Assembly (NCBI GenBank): GCA_016789175.1
Contig: JAEURK010000012.1
Coordinates: 1 to 41,587, forward strand
DNA: 41,587 bases
Origin: Anaerolineales bacterium
GTDB taxonomy: Bacteria > Chloroflexota > Anaerolineae > Anaerolineales > UBA6663
Reading direction: 5' to 3'
A model generated the notes under the pieces. That model did not search any database. It was not told the DNA's origin and saw only the letters and a program-made list of their open reading frames with translations. Below are positions 24,668-33,502 of this stretch, in pieces. The position numbers were made by a program, and so were the translations under genes. Position 1 is the first letter of the stretch; each line of letters starts with the position of its first letter.

Positions 24668-25292
24668 GGGGCCCTTCGGCGCGCCGGCGCTCCAGCACGG
24701 CCAGGATGTAGTTTAGCTTGCGGATGTTATTGCGCACGGCGATCTGGATGGCCTCCTCGATCCAGGCACCGGGGTAGGTGGCCATCAGGTCGCGCAGGCT
24801 ATCGGCGATCATGGGCGTCAGCGGCCCGATGTTCTGCTCGTAGAGCACGAAGACGTTGGCCCGCACGTGGCTGAGCGTCAGTGTGCCGGTGGCGTCGCCC
24901 TCGCCCGGCCGCCAGACGCTGCCCAAACCGTCGATGGAGGCGCGCCCGCCCGGCGTGTTCAGGAAGAACAGGTCCAGCGCACCCTGGTCGTCCTCGATCT
25001 CGACCCGCAGCAACGTGCCGCGCGCGACCGCGCGCTCGAGCGCGTCGTCCAGCCGCTCCTGGGCCTGGCGCGGCGACGCCGCCAGCCCGGCCAGCAGATC
25101 GCTGTCGCCGGCGAAATCCTCGCGCCGCAAAAACGGATGCTCGCCCGTCAGGTGCGCGAAGCGCCAGAGCGCATAGAGCGTCACCTTCAACTCGCCCAGA
25201 TGATCGACGATCGGCAACAGCTCGGCGAAGAACGCCTCAGGGATGCCCGAAGTCGGGCCGTCGTCGGTGGGGAAGCCGGGGAAACCCTTCAT
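24594..25292 (-). CDS. DnaD-like replication initiation protein
   Basis: 232 residues. An N-terminal helical/winged-helix region (EAFFAELLPIVDHLGELKVT) is followed by a C-terminal DnaB/DnaD-family domain (about 150-205) containing YEQNIGPLTPMIADSLRDL and WIEEAIQIAVRNNIRKLNYI, the recognisable 'Y-N-I-G-x-x-T-P' and 'AI..A..NN...L.Y' blocks. DnaD proteins remodel origin DNA and help recruit the helicase and loader. The charged tail overlaps the start of the loader gene. ATG 25292 is preceded by AGGAAAA; a longer frame (to 25346) would be encoded by the large palindrome and is rejected. It lies between dnaB and the loader gene on the same strand. Confidence 0.85.
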   Translation of the reverse strand: MKGFPGFPTDDGPTSGIPEAFFAELLPIVDHLGELKVTLYALWRFAHLTGEHPFLRREDFAGDSDLLAGLAASPRQAQERLDDALERAVARGTLLRVEIEDDQGALDLFFLNTPGGRASIDGLGSVWRPGEGDATGTLTLSHVRANVFVLYEQNIGPLTPMIADSLRDLMATYPGAWIEEAIQIAVRNNIRKLNYILAVLERRRAEGPRERTEKTSPEDPDRYTGYLKRDDA

Positions 25293-25301
25293 GTTTTCCT
25301 G

Positions 25302-25367
25302 TTGCGGATGGTTGATCTCTGAATGCTGATTGGCGCCAATCAGCATTCAGAGATCAACCATCCGCAA
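25302..25367. repeat. Perfect 66-bp palindrome filling the dnaB-dnaD gap
   Basis: Arms of 33 bases (25302-25334 and 25335-25367) are exactly complementary with no spacer; the centre is GATTGGCGCCAATC. It begins one base past the dnaB stop codon and ends 9 bases before the DnaD-like start codon. In mRNA it would form a very stable hairpin; in DNA it could extrude a cruciform. It contains GAATGCTGATTG, one mismatch from the dispersed 12-mer seen elsewhere. Confidence 0.97.
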
Positions 25368-26951
25368 TCAATAATCTCTCAGGTCCACCCTGGCCGCGTT
25401 CTCGAACTTGGCGAGGCGGTCGAGGAAGACCAGCTCGACGCCGGAGTGGGTCGGGCCGTTGCGGTGTTTGGAGACGATGATCTCGGCGATGCCGGCCTTG
25501 CCGCCGCCTTCGCGCTCCGGGTCGGGCCGATGGATGAACATGACGATGTCGGCATCCTGCTCGAGCGAGCCGGATTCGCGCAGGTCGGAGAGCATCGGGC
25601 GCTTGTCCTGGCGCTGTTCGACCGCGCGTGAAAGCTGGGCGCCGGTCAGCAGCGGGACGTTGAGCTCGCGCGCCAGCTGCTTCATTTGGCGCGAGATGTA
25701 CGAGACCTCCTGCACGCGGTTGTCGCGGTTGCGGCCGTCGCCCTGCATCAGCTGGAGGTAGTCGACCAGCACCAGGTCGAGCCCGTGCTCCTGCTGGATG
25801 CGCCGGCACTTGGCGCGCAGTTGCAGCGGCGTGAGCGAAGGCGTGTCGTCGAGGTAGATCGGCAGGTCGCTGAGCACGTCGGTGGCGTGGGCGAAGAGCT
25901 GCAGTTCATCCTCGCGCAGCTGGCCCAGGCGCAGACGCTGGGCGTCGATGCCGGTCTCCTGCGACATGAGGCGTTGTACCAGCTGTTCATTGCCCATCTC
26001 GAGCGAGAAGATCGCGACCCGTTTGCGGTGCAGTTGGGCCGCGTTCTTGGCCAGGCTGAGCATGAAGCCGGTCTTGCCCGAGCCCGGACGGCCGGCGATG
26101 ATCAACAGGTCCGACTTCTGCAGGCCGCCAAGCACCTTGTCGAGGTCGTGGAAGCCGGTCGGGACGCCGAAGAGCTCGCCGTGGTGTTCGAGCCGGTACT
26201 CGACCTGCGCGTAGTAGTCGCGCAACACCTCGCCGATCGGCTTGAAATCCTTGGTCTGGTTGCGCTCGCTGACCGCGAAGACCGCGACCTCGGCCGCGTT
26301 GACCACGTCGGCGACCTCGCGGTCGTCGGCGTAGGCGAGCTTGGCGATCTCCGAAGCCGCCTCGATCAGGCGCCGCCGGGTGGCGTCGCGCTGGACCAGG
26401 CGGGCGTAGCCCTCGGCGTGGATCGACGTCGGCACCGACGTGATCAGCTGGGTCAGGTAGGCCTGTCCGCCGGCCTCGTCGAGCTGGTTATGGCGCTCGA
26501 GCTCGTGCGCCACGGTCAGAACGTCGAGCGGCTGGCGCGATTCGTTGAGCGCGATGAAGGCGTTCCAGATCCAGCGGTGCTTGACGAGGTAGAAATCCTC
26601 GGGCTGCAGATACGGGATCTCGAACAGCGCTTCAGCGTTGATCAGGATCGAGCCGAGCACGGCCTGTTCGGCCTCGGCCGAGTACAGGGCGACAGCGGTG
26701 CCGGGCAGGGTGGCGGTCAGCTCCTGGCGCACGCCGCGGTCGCCGGCCGGCGATTCATCCCGGCGCGACTCATCGCGGCGGTCGAGGCGCAGCGCGGCCG
26801 TGGCCTGAGAGGGCGGCGCGACCGGGGCCCCGGGCTCGTCGCCAAAGTCCTCCGGGCGCCAGGCGTCGTCGCCGGGCGGCGGCGGCTCGGGCTCAGGCGG
26901 CAGGGTGCCAGGCTCTTCGGCCTGGAGGGGCAAATCAACTGGATCAGTCAT
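25368..26951 (-). CDS. dnaB: Replicative DNA helicase DnaB
   Basis: 527 residues. A disordered Pro/Glu/Asp-rich extension (about 1-75) precedes the DnaB N-terminal domain (from about 80, AVALYSAEAEQAVLGSILIN) and the RecA-like helicase domain (about 250-515). The latter has Walker A GRPGSGKTG near 290 and Walker B-like LDLVLVDYLQLM. The arginine-rich segment SRAVEQRQDKRPMLSDLRES is typical, and no intein interrupts these motifs. The hexamer unwinds DNA at the fork. ATG 26951 lies 16 bases after a TAAAAT box. The downstream order dnaB-dnaD-like-loader makes a compact primosome cluster; the N-terminal extension is longer than in most family members. Confidence 0.96.
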   Translation of the reverse strand: MTDPVDLPLQAEEPGTLPPEPEPPPPGDDAWRPEDFGDEPGAPVAPPSQATAALRLDRRDESRRDESPAGDRGVRQELTATLPGTAVALYSAEAEQAVLGSILINAEALFEIPYLQPEDFYLVKHRWIWNAFIALNESRQPLDVLTVAHELERHNQLDEAGGQAYLTQLITSVPTSIHAEGYARLVQRDATRRRLIEAASEIAKLAYADDREVADVVNAAEVAVFAVSERNQTKDFKPIGEVLRDYYAQVEYRLEHHGELFGVPTGFHDLDKVLGGLQKSDLLIIAGRPGSGKTGFMLSLAKNAAQLHRKRVAIFSLEMGNEQLVQRLMSQETGIDAQRLRLGQLREDELQLFAHATDVLSDLPIYLDDTPSLTPLQLRAKCRRIQQEHGLDLVLVDYLQLMQGDGRNRDNRVQEVSYISRQMKQLARELNVPLLTGAQLSRAVEQRQDKRPMLSDLRESGSLEQDADIVMFIHRPDPEREGGGKAGIAEIIVSKHRNGPTHSGVELVFLDRLAKFENAARVDLRDY

Positions 26952-27105
26952 GCGGGATTGAGACGTTATTTTACTTCACCCGGCAAGGCAGAAGGACTCA
27001 GCGAGGAACGCTACAGCGCTTGGGATGGCATCCTGTGTTGGCCCACGCATCCCGCTCGAGGGGCCGCCGGGCGATCTCCCGCCAAAGCCATATCCGGGCG
27101 TAATC

Positions 27106-27141
27106 GCACCATCTTTTGGGGGCTGGCGCAGCCCGTGGTGC
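27106..27141 (-). other. Structured leader or small RNA candidate upstream of dnaB
   Basis: Between the nuclease-gene terminator and dnaB (26952-27171) there is no gene. On the minus strand a two-part stem forms here: GCACCA pairs with TGGTGC at the base, and GGGCTG pairs with CAGCCC around a CGC loop. It could be part of a dnaB 5' leader or a small RNA. No known RNA family was recognised. Confidence 0.35.
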
Positions 27142-27171
27142 TGGCCCTCATGTGGTTTAGGCACAACAAAA

Positions 27172-27195
27172 CGGGCCGGGGAATTCCCCGGCCCG
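27172..27195 (-). terminator. Rho-independent terminator of the bifunctional nuclease gene
   Basis: A perfect 24-base palindrome (CGGGCCGGGGAATTCCCCGGCCCG broken into two 12-base arms, 27172-27183 and 27184-27195) followed on the minus strand by TTTTGTTG. It lies 29 bases past the nuclease stop. Confidence 0.88.
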
Positions 27196-27224
27196 CTGCA
27201 AGTTCGTACGGTCTGCCTCGAGGG

Positions 27225-27746
27225 TCAGTCGTCTTTTCCGCCGCGCTTGGGATTGTCGAGGTCGTCCATATCGAGCGAGTCGAGGAAATCGGCAAAGGCG
27301 TCGAGCTTGCCGGAGGCGTCGCCGGCGGCGCCCTCCTCGCCGACCTCTTCCTCGGGCTGCACGGCCTTCTCCATCACGTTCTCGCTCACATAGATCGGCA
27401 CGCGCACGCGCACGGCCAAAGCCAACGCGTCGCTGGGACGTGAGTCGATTTCAACAGTCTGGCCGTTGACATCGATCACGATCTTGGCGTAAAACACCTC
27501 GTTCTTGAGGTCCGAGATCACGATCTGCTCAACCGTGCCGCCCAAGTCGCTGATGATCGATTTCATCAGGTCGTGCGACAGCGGTCGCGGCACTTCGACC
27601 TCCTGCAGCGTGACCGTAATGGCGTCGGCCTCACACGGACCGATCCAAATCGGCAGGTAACGCTCGCCGGAGACGTCTTTGAGGATCACCACCCGATGTT
27701 GGGACATCAGGCTGACTCGGATGCTGTCGATCGTGACTTCTACCAT
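27225..27746 (-). CDS. Bifunctional nuclease (BFN/DUF151) family protein
   Basis: 173 residues. The BFN domain (about 1-130) carries [30 protein letters not shown] and [16 protein letters not shown], all hallmark blocks. An acidic tail (about 132-173) follows, with [19 protein letters not shown] typical of Chloroflexi and actinobacterial members. Some homologues show RNase/DNase activity; the physiological role in bacteria is unclear. The gene has its own extended -10 promoter and terminator, so it is monocistronic and separate from dnaB downstream. Confidence 0.93.
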   Translation of the reverse strand: MVEVTIDSIRVSLMSQHRVVILKDVSGERYLPIWIGPCEADAITVTLQEVEVPRPLSHDLMKSIISDLGGTVEQIVISDLKNEVFYAKIVIDVNGQTVEIDSRPSDALALAVRVRVPIYVSENVMEKAVQPEEEVGEEGAAGDASGKLDAFADFLDSLDMDDLDNPKRGGKDD

Positions 27747-27797
27747 GGGCCCTTGCTCGTGGCGGCCAAAGCCTGTCTCGCGCAGTTCATCTGAAAG

Positions 27798-27803
27798 ATT
27801 GTA
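27798..27803 (-). promoter_or_regulatory. Extended -10 box TGC-TACAAT of the nuclease gene
   Basis: On the minus strand TGC directly precedes TACAAT, forming an extended -10, which can work without a -35. The box is 51 bases from the ATG at 27746. It shares the 242-base divergent gap with the ppk promoter. Confidence 0.55.
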
Positions 27804-27949
27804 GCACAGCCCGACGACGGATCGCAGCCAGGGCCGATGGGGTGTCAGGGCAAGCGCCGCGCCAGTGGTCCAGATCCGTGTGATCCCTGGTCCGGCCGTC
27901 CGTCCGAGAATGGCCCGCCATTCGCTCGGTCGCCCCAGCTTAAGCCGAA

Positions 27950-27980
27950 TTGACCGTCTGCGGGCTGGATTTGTTAGAAT
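27950..27980 (+). promoter_or_regulatory. Promoter of the polyphosphate kinase gene
   Basis: TTGACC (27950-27955) and TAGAAT (27975-27980) with a 19-base spacer, slightly long. The -10 ends 8 bases before the ATG at 27989, implying a leaderless message, in line with the lack of a ribosome-binding site. Confidence 0.6.
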
Positions 27981-27988
27981 AACGGATC

Positions 27989-30244
27989 ATGGCCATCACG
28001 CAGCGCGCCTCCCGGTCGGTCCGGTCCACCAAGAACGGCTCCCCGAAGCTCGTCCCGCCTCAGGCCGAGCCGGCGCGCCCCGAACCTGACGAAGCCCCTC
28101 CCGTTGAGGCGACGGCCACACCGCCGCTCGGCCTCGATCTGGACGACCCGCGCCTGTATCTCAACCGCGAGATCGGCATGCTCGAGTTCTTCCGGCGCGT
28201 GCTCGAAGAGGCGCGCGACCCGTCGAACCCGCTGCTCGAGCGCGCCAAGTTTCTGGCGATCGTCGGCTCGAACATGGACGAGTTTTTCATGGTGCGCGTC
28301 GCCGGCCTGAAGCAGCAGGTCAAGGCGGGCGTGGTCGACCCCAGCGATGAGTTAACGCCGGCCGAGCAACTGGCTGCCATTCGCAAGGTCGTGGTCGCCC
28401 TGATGCAGGAGTCGCGGCAATGCTGGGAGCGCGATCTGCGCCCGCAGTTGGCCGAGACGGGCATTCACGTCCTTGCTTACACCGAGTTGTCGCCCAATCA
28501 GCGCCGCAAGGTGGAGGCCTACTTCCAGGAGTTGGTCTTCCCGGTGCTCACGCCGCTGGCCTTCGACCCCGGTCGGCCCTTTCCGCACATCTCGAACCTG
28601 AGCCTGAACCTGGCCGTGCTGATCCGCGGCCGCGATGGCGAGGAGCGTTTCGCGCGGGTCAAGGTGCCGAACACGCTCCCGCGGCTGGTGCCGATCAAGC
28701 GCAGCTCGGGCGCGACCCGCAAAGACGGCACGGTGCCGCGCGAGCACTACTTCGTCTGGCTCGAGCAGGTGATCGCGGCCAACCTGCATTTGCTCTTCCC
28801 GGGGATGGAGATCGTCGAGGCCCATCCCTTCCACGTCACCCGCGACGCTGACATCATCATCCAGGAACTCGAAGCCGAAGACCTGCTCGAGACGATGGAG
28901 GAGAGCGTGCGCCAGCGCCGGTTCGGGTCGGTGGTGCGTGTGCAGGTCTCGGATCGCATGCCCGAGCGGATGCGCGAGATCCTGGTGGACAACCTCGAGG
29001 TGACTCCGCTGGACGTGTACTCCGGCGACGGCCCGATCGACCTCAGCCGGCTGATGGGCCTGATGGGCGTCGACCGCCACGATCTGAAGGACCCGCCGTT
29101 TGTGCCCGGCGTGCCGGCCGGCCTGCGCGAAGCCATCCACGAAGGCGATATCTTCAGCGCGATCCGGCAGGGCGATGTGCTTCTGCATCATCCGTACGAT
29201 TCGTTCACGCCCGTGCTGCAATTCCTGCAGGCGGCCGCCGACGACAACGATGTGTTGGCCATCAAGCAGACGCTGTATCGGGTCGGGCGCAACTCGCCCG
29301 TGGTCGAGTCGCTGCTCGAGGCGATCGAGAACGACAAGCAGGTCGCGGCCTTGGTCGAACTTAAGGCCCGCTTCGACGAAGAAAGCAACATCGGCTGGGC
29401 CAAGCGACTGGAAGCCGAGGGTGTGCACGTCGTGTACGGCCTGCCCGGGTTGAAGACCCACTCCAAGGTGGCGATGGTCGTGCGCAAAGAAGGCACGGGC
29501 ATCCGACGCTATGTGCACCTGGCGACCGGGAATTACAACCCGGTGACGGCCGGCATCTACACCGACCTCGGCCTGTTCACGGCTGACGACGAGATCGGGG
29601 CCGACTGCACCGATCTGTTCAACTTCCTCACCGGCTATTCCGCCAAGGCCGAGTACCGGAAACTGCTGGTCGCGCCGATCAACCTGCGCGCCCGCATGCA
29701 GGATCTGATCTGCCGCGAGATCGAGATCGCCCAGCGCGGCGAACCGGCCCACCTGATCTTCAAGATGAACGCCCTGGTCGACAAGCCGATGATCAAGCTG
29801 TTGTACGCGGCCTCGCGGGCCGGCGTGCAGGTCGACCTGATCGTGCGCAGCATCTGCTGCCTCAGGCCCGGCATCCAGGGGCTGAGCGAGAACATCCGGG
29901 TGCGCAGCATCGTCGGACGATTCCTCGAGCACAGCCGCATCTACTGGTTCGGCAACGCCGGGCAGCCCGAGATCTTCGTCGGGAGCGCCGACCTGATGCC
30001 GCGCAACATCGACCGCCGGGTGGAGGTCCTGTTCCCGGTCAGCGATCCGCGCCTGGGCAAGGTCATCCGGGACGACATCCTGGGTGTTTACCTGAGCGAC
30101 AACGTCAAGACCCGGGCCCTCAAGGCGGACGGCAGCTACCTGCGGGTGGTGCCGACCGGCGAGGCGCCGGCCGTCAATGCGCAATCCATCCTGCTCAAAG
30201 GGCGTTCGGGCAGTTCGGCCGCGTCTACGCCCGCTGCAGGGTGA
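27989..30244 (+). CDS. ppk1: Polyphosphate kinase 1
   Basis: 751 residues. A disordered, basic/Pro-rich start (about 1-48) precedes the PPK N-terminal domain (RAKFLAIVGSNMDEFFMVRV near 85-105), the middle domain, and the two phospholipase-D-like catalytic domains. The phosphorylated histidine is H491 in GLKTHSKVAMVVR, followed by HLATGNYNP. The late segment SRIYWFGNAG and GSADLMPRNIDRRVEVLFPV are also typical. It makes polyphosphate reversibly from ATP. It is transcribed from its own promoter just before the ATG. No exopolyphosphatase gene is adjacent. Confidence 0.96.
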   Translation: MAITQRASRSVRSTKNGSPKLVPPQAEPARPEPDEAPPVEATATPPLGLDLDDPRLYLNREIGMLEFFRRVLEEARDPSNPLLERAKFLAIVGSNMDEFFMVRVAGLKQQVKAGVVDPSDELTPAEQLAAIRKVVVALMQESRQCWERDLRPQLAETGIHVLAYTELSPNQRRKVEAYFQELVFPVLTPLAFDPGRPFPHISNLSLNLAVLIRGRDGEERFARVKVPNTLPRLVPIKRSSGATRKDGTVPREHYFVWLEQVIAANLHLLFPGMEIVEAHPFHVTRDADIIIQELEAEDLLETMEESVRQRRFGSVVRVQVSDRMPERMREILVDNLEVTPLDVYSGDGPIDLSRLMGLMGVDRHDLKDPPFVPGVPAGLREAIHEGDIFSAIRQGDVLLHHPYDSFTPVLQFLQAAADDNDVLAIKQTLYRVGRNSPVVESLLEAIENDKQVAALVELKARFDEESNIGWAKRLEAEGVHVVYGLPGLKTHSKVAMVVRKEGTGIRRYVHLATGNYNPVTAGIYTDLGLFTADDEIGADCTDLFNFLTGYSAKAEYRKLLVAPINLRARMQDLICREIEIAQRGEPAHLIFKMNALVDKPMIKLLYAASRAGVQVDLIVRSICCLRPGIQGLSENIRVRSIVGRFLEHSRIYWFGNAGQPEIFVGSADLMPRNIDRRVEVLFPVSDPRLGKVIRDDILGVYLSDNVKTRALKADGSYLRVVPTGEAPAVNAQSILLKGRSGSSAASTPAAG

Positions 30245-30388
30245 TCCACACCGCACTCGATGACGTCGGGGAGTTACCTCCGCTTTACGGGGCGTTGACC
30301 CCATTCTTACGGACTTAGTCGGCCTTGTTCGATTACAACTGAATACGAGCTAAACCCTCCTGCGCGAGGGTAAGAAGGCAGGCAAGGC

Positions 30389-33300
30389 ATGTCAGGTCTC
30401 TTCAAGACGCTCGATGCTGCGGCAACGGGCAACGCATCCGCCCGGCGGCATGTGATCATCGGCTTCGCCCGGTTTTATCTGGTCATTGCGGTCATCCTCG
30501 GCGCCATGATCGCGGTCACCGGTTGGCAGGCCAATACTCCGATGCTGGCCGTGTTGCTGTTTCTGCTGGCGATGTGCGTGGGGGCGGAGGGGCTGGCGCG
30601 ACGCGGGCTGTTGGATGCGGCAGCCACGCTGCTGCTGGCAGCCGTGTTGATCACCTGTGTGGCTGCGCAATATGCGTTGGGCGGCATCGACACCGCGCTT
30701 GCGCTGGCGCTGAACGCGATCGTCGCCGGGATGGCGATGAGCGGCCCGACGCTGCAGCTGCGCTGGCGCCGCTGGGGGATGCTGGCCGCGGTCTGGGCTG
30801 CGGCCACGGTCTGGGCGGTCCGAGTGTGGTTCCCGTCTGCGGATCTGTCCATCAGCGGCGTGCGGATCTGGACGGATCTGGCCTGCGTGATCTCGGTGCT
30901 GGTCGGGTCGGTGCTTCTCGTCCGCGGCTGGCCGGCTTATGACCTGAGTGCGAAGTTGATCGCGGCCTTCAGTGGGGTGGTGGTCGTGGCCGTCGGGGCT
31001 TCGGCCGGCGTGCACTTCTTTACGAGCGTTCAGAGCGAAGCCGAAGATGCCGGGATCACCATCCGCGCCACGGCCGGAGAGCTGGCGCGCGTGACCGGTG
31101 AGGCACTGCTGGGCAACATGCGCACCCTGACAGCGTATGCGCAAGGCGCCGGTCTGCCGGCGCAGATCGACGCTCTGAGCCGCGCCACGCTTGATCCGAT
31201 GCTCTCGCCGACCGAGCGCGAAGCCGCCATCGAAGCCAAGGACCAGGAATGGCGGGCCGCAGACGCCGAAGATGACGATTCAGCCCCGCTGGTTCAGGCA
31301 GCGCTCACGAACAACCTCTCAGCCAGTCTGACCCAACTCAAGACCGAATTCGCATCGGCGGCTGAGCTCTTCATGACCGACCGCTTTGGCGTCGTCGTGG
31401 CGACGACCGGGCGCACATCGGACTTCATGCAGGCCGACGAGACCTGGTGGCAGCGAGCCTATTCCGACGGCACGGGCGCCGTATACATCGGCGAACCCGA
31501 ATTCGATGCCAGCACCGGCGTCCTGGCGACGAATATCGCGGTGCCGGTGCGCGCTGAGGACGGCGAGATCGTCGGCGTGTTGCGCGGGACGTACGATCTG
31601 ACCGGCGTCGGTCGGCTGCTCAACGACAAGCGCGAAAGTTTTTCCTATCGGATCTTCATGTATGTGCAGTCGGGCGATCTGATCAACACCTACGACGGCC
31701 TCACCCAGCCGGCCCCGGACGGGTTCGCCGAGATGCTGGCGCAGCGGCCGTCCGATGGCATTCTGATCGATTTCGAGGATCGCCCGCGCCGCACGGTAGT
31801 CACGCCCGTGACCTCCGCGGCACAAGACGCCGTTCACCTGGTGCCGCTGCAGTGGCGGCTGGTGATCGCGCGCGACCAGGCTCCGGAGTTCACCCGAATC
31901 GCCAAAGGCCTGGATGCAGCATTGTTAGGCGGCAGCCTGGCTCTGGCGCTCTCGGCTGTGATCGGGCTGGCCGCCGCGACCCTCCTGATCCGACCGATTT
32001 CCACCTTGATGCGGCAGGCCGAGCACATCGCGGAGACAGGCGATCTTCAGGCCAGGGTCGAGTCGGGCTCGCAAGACGAAATCGGGCATCTCGCCGCGGC
32101 CTGGACGGCCGTGCTCGACCACATGCGCCGCTTGAGCGCCGTCGCAGACGATCTGACGGCCGGCCGCCTGAACGTGTCGGTCGCGCCACGGTCGAGCGAC
32201 GATCAGCTCGGCCAGGCCTTCGCTCGCATGATCGACCAGCAACGCGGTCTGCTCAAGGAGCTCAGCGCCGGCATCCGCACCCTCGAACAGGCCTCGCAGG
32301 CCCTGTCGGCTGCGGCCGGCACATCGGACCTGACCACGCGCATGGTCGCGGAAGGCATGGCCCAGTTCACTGAGGGCGCCAACCGTCAGAGCGCCTCTGC
32401 CACGCAGACCGCGCACACCATGGAGCAGATGCGCCGCGCGATCGACGGTGTGGCGCAGGGCGCCCAAGAACAATCCGCGGCGATCACCCGGGCTGCGGCG
32501 CTGGTTGTGAAGATGAACGACTCGATCCAGAGCGTGATGGAGACCCTGGTCGACAACTCGCTGTCGGCCTCCGGCACCGTCGACACCGCGCGGGACGGCG
32601 TCGCCCGGGTCGAGGAGACGCTGAACGGCATGCAGGGCATCCACGGTCGCGTGCGCCAGGCTGCCGGAAAAGTGCAACTGCTGGGCGCCAGCTCCGAGCA
32701 GGTCACGGCCATGGCCGACACCATCGCCGACATCGCCGATCAAACCAATCTGCTGGCGCTCAACGCCGCGATTGAAGCGGCCCGCGCCGGCGAGCACGGC
32801 CGCGGCTTTGCCGTTGTGGCGGTCGAAATCCGAAAACTAGCCGAGCAATCCGCTTCGGCCGCCCATGAAATCGAAGCGACGGTGCGCGAGATCCAGGGCA
32901 GCCTGGGCGAGGTCGCCGGTGCGATGACCGACGCCAACCAGGCTGTCGAATCCGAAGTGTCGCGCGCCGGAGCGGCCGGCGAGGCGTTGCAGAAGATTCT
33001 GGCTGCTGTGGATGGGGTGCGGGCCCGCCTGGACGACACGCTGTCGGTGGCCGAACAGGCCAGCCAGGACGCCGCGAGCCTGACCGCGGAGATGGATGCG
33101 GTTTCGGCTGTGGTCGAAGAAAACACCGCGGTGACGGAAGAGATGGCAGCGGGCGCCAACGAGATCAATCACGCGATCAACGATATCGCCTCGATCAGTG
33201 TGGAAAGCGGCGCGTCGGCCCATGAGATCCAGGTGTCGACCAACGATATGGCTGCCCAGGCCACGGGGATCTCGAACTCGGCCCAACAGTTGGAGCACCT

Positions 33301-33415
33301 CGGACAGGGGCTGCAAACCTTGATTGCACGTTACATGCAAGACGAGCCGGCGGCGGCCGCAACAGCCGCGGCGGCCACGGTGGCCGTACGGGCCCGAGTG
33401 CCCGAGCGCGTGTAG
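30389..33415 (+). CDS. Methyl-accepting chemotaxis-like sensor with multi-helix N-terminus
   Basis: 1008 residues. About five or six membrane helices (residues 15-210) replace the usual single N-terminal helix. A periplasmic Cache-like sensor (about 212-500), another helix (about 508-530), a HAMP domain (about 531-585) and a long methyl-accepting signalling domain (about 640-985) follow. The conserved hairpin tip [20 protein letters not shown] lies near 783-802, followed by [18 protein letters not shown]. It should signal through a CheA/CheW array, none of which is encoded here. A short hairpin (ACCCTC/GAGGGT, 30354-30371) lies just before its ribosome-binding site. The ligand is unknown. Confidence 0.92.
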   Translation: MSGLFKTLDAAATGNASARRHVIIGFARFYLVIAVILGAMIAVTGWQANTPMLAVLLFLLAMCVGAEGLARRGLLDAAATLLLAAVLITCVAAQYALGGIDTALALALNAIVAGMAMSGPTLQLRWRRWGMLAAVWAAATVWAVRVWFPSADLSISGVRIWTDLACVISVLVGSVLLVRGWPAYDLSAKLIAAFSGVVVVAVGASAGVHFFTSVQSEAEDAGITIRATAGELARVTGEALLGNMRTLTAYAQGAGLPAQIDALSRATLDPMLSPTEREAAIEAKDQEWRAADAEDDDSAPLVQAALTNNLSASLTQLKTEFASAAELFMTDRFGVVVATTGRTSDFMQADETWWQRAYSDGTGAVYIGEPEFDASTGVLATNIAVPVRAEDGEIVGVLRGTYDLTGVGRLLNDKRESFSYRIFMYVQSGDLINTYDGLTQPAPDGFAEMLAQRPSDGILIDFEDRPRRTVVTPVTSAAQDAVHLVPLQWRLVIARDQAPEFTRIAKGLDAALLGGSLALALSAVIGLAAATLLIRPISTLMRQAEHIAETGDLQARVESGSQDEIGHLAAAWTAVLDHMRRLSAVADDLTAGRLNVSVAPRSSDDQLGQAFARMIDQQRGLLKELSAGIRTLEQASQALSAAAGTSDLTTRMVAEGMAQFTEGANRQSASATQTAHTMEQMRRAIDGVAQGAQEQSAAITRAAALVVKMNDSIQSVMETLVDNSLSASGTVDTARDGVARVEETLNGMQGIHGRVRQAAGKVQLLGASSEQVTAMADTIADIADQTNLLALNAAIEAARAGEHGRGFAVVAVEIRKLAEQSASAAHEIEATVREIQGSLGEVAGAMTDANQAVESEVSRAGAAGEALQKILAAVDGVRARLDDTLSVAEQASQDAASLTAEMDAVSAVVEENTAVTEEMAAGANEINHAINDIASISVESGASAHEIQVSTNDMAAQATGISNSAQQLEHLGQGLQTLIARYMQDEPAAAATAAAATVAVRARVPERV

Positions 33416-33438
33416 CGTCGCCAGCCTTCACAAGCCGT

Positions 33439-33485
33439 CCAACGCCCGCGGCCGATGATCCGGGATCATCAGCCGCGGGCGTTGG
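33439..33485. terminator. Bidirectional terminator between convergent MCP and oxidase genes
   Basis: Arms CCAACGCCCGCGGC (33439-33452) and GCCGCGGGCGTTGG (33472-33485) pair perfectly; after one C-A mismatch the inner GATGATCC and GGATCATC continue the stem. A short GTTT tail follows on the plus strand. Confidence 0.85.
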
Positions 33486-33502
33486 GTTTGCAGGGAGTCG
33501 AC

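Noticed and set aside
25293-25346. Alternative upstream start for the DnaD-like gene
   Set aside because: The extra codons fall within the 66-bp palindrome; the ATG at 25292 has a good ribosome-binding site and begins the family-like sequence.
25686-27443. A 585-codon plus-strand frame across dnaB, its leader and the nuclease gene
   Set aside because: It covers two clear minus-strand genes and a terminator and has no recognisable domains.
28352-30304. A 650-codon open frame opposite ppk1
   Set aside because: It mirrors ppk1, whose motifs are unmistakable; long antisense frames are expected at this GC content, and the translation is His/Arg/Asp-rich with no family signal.
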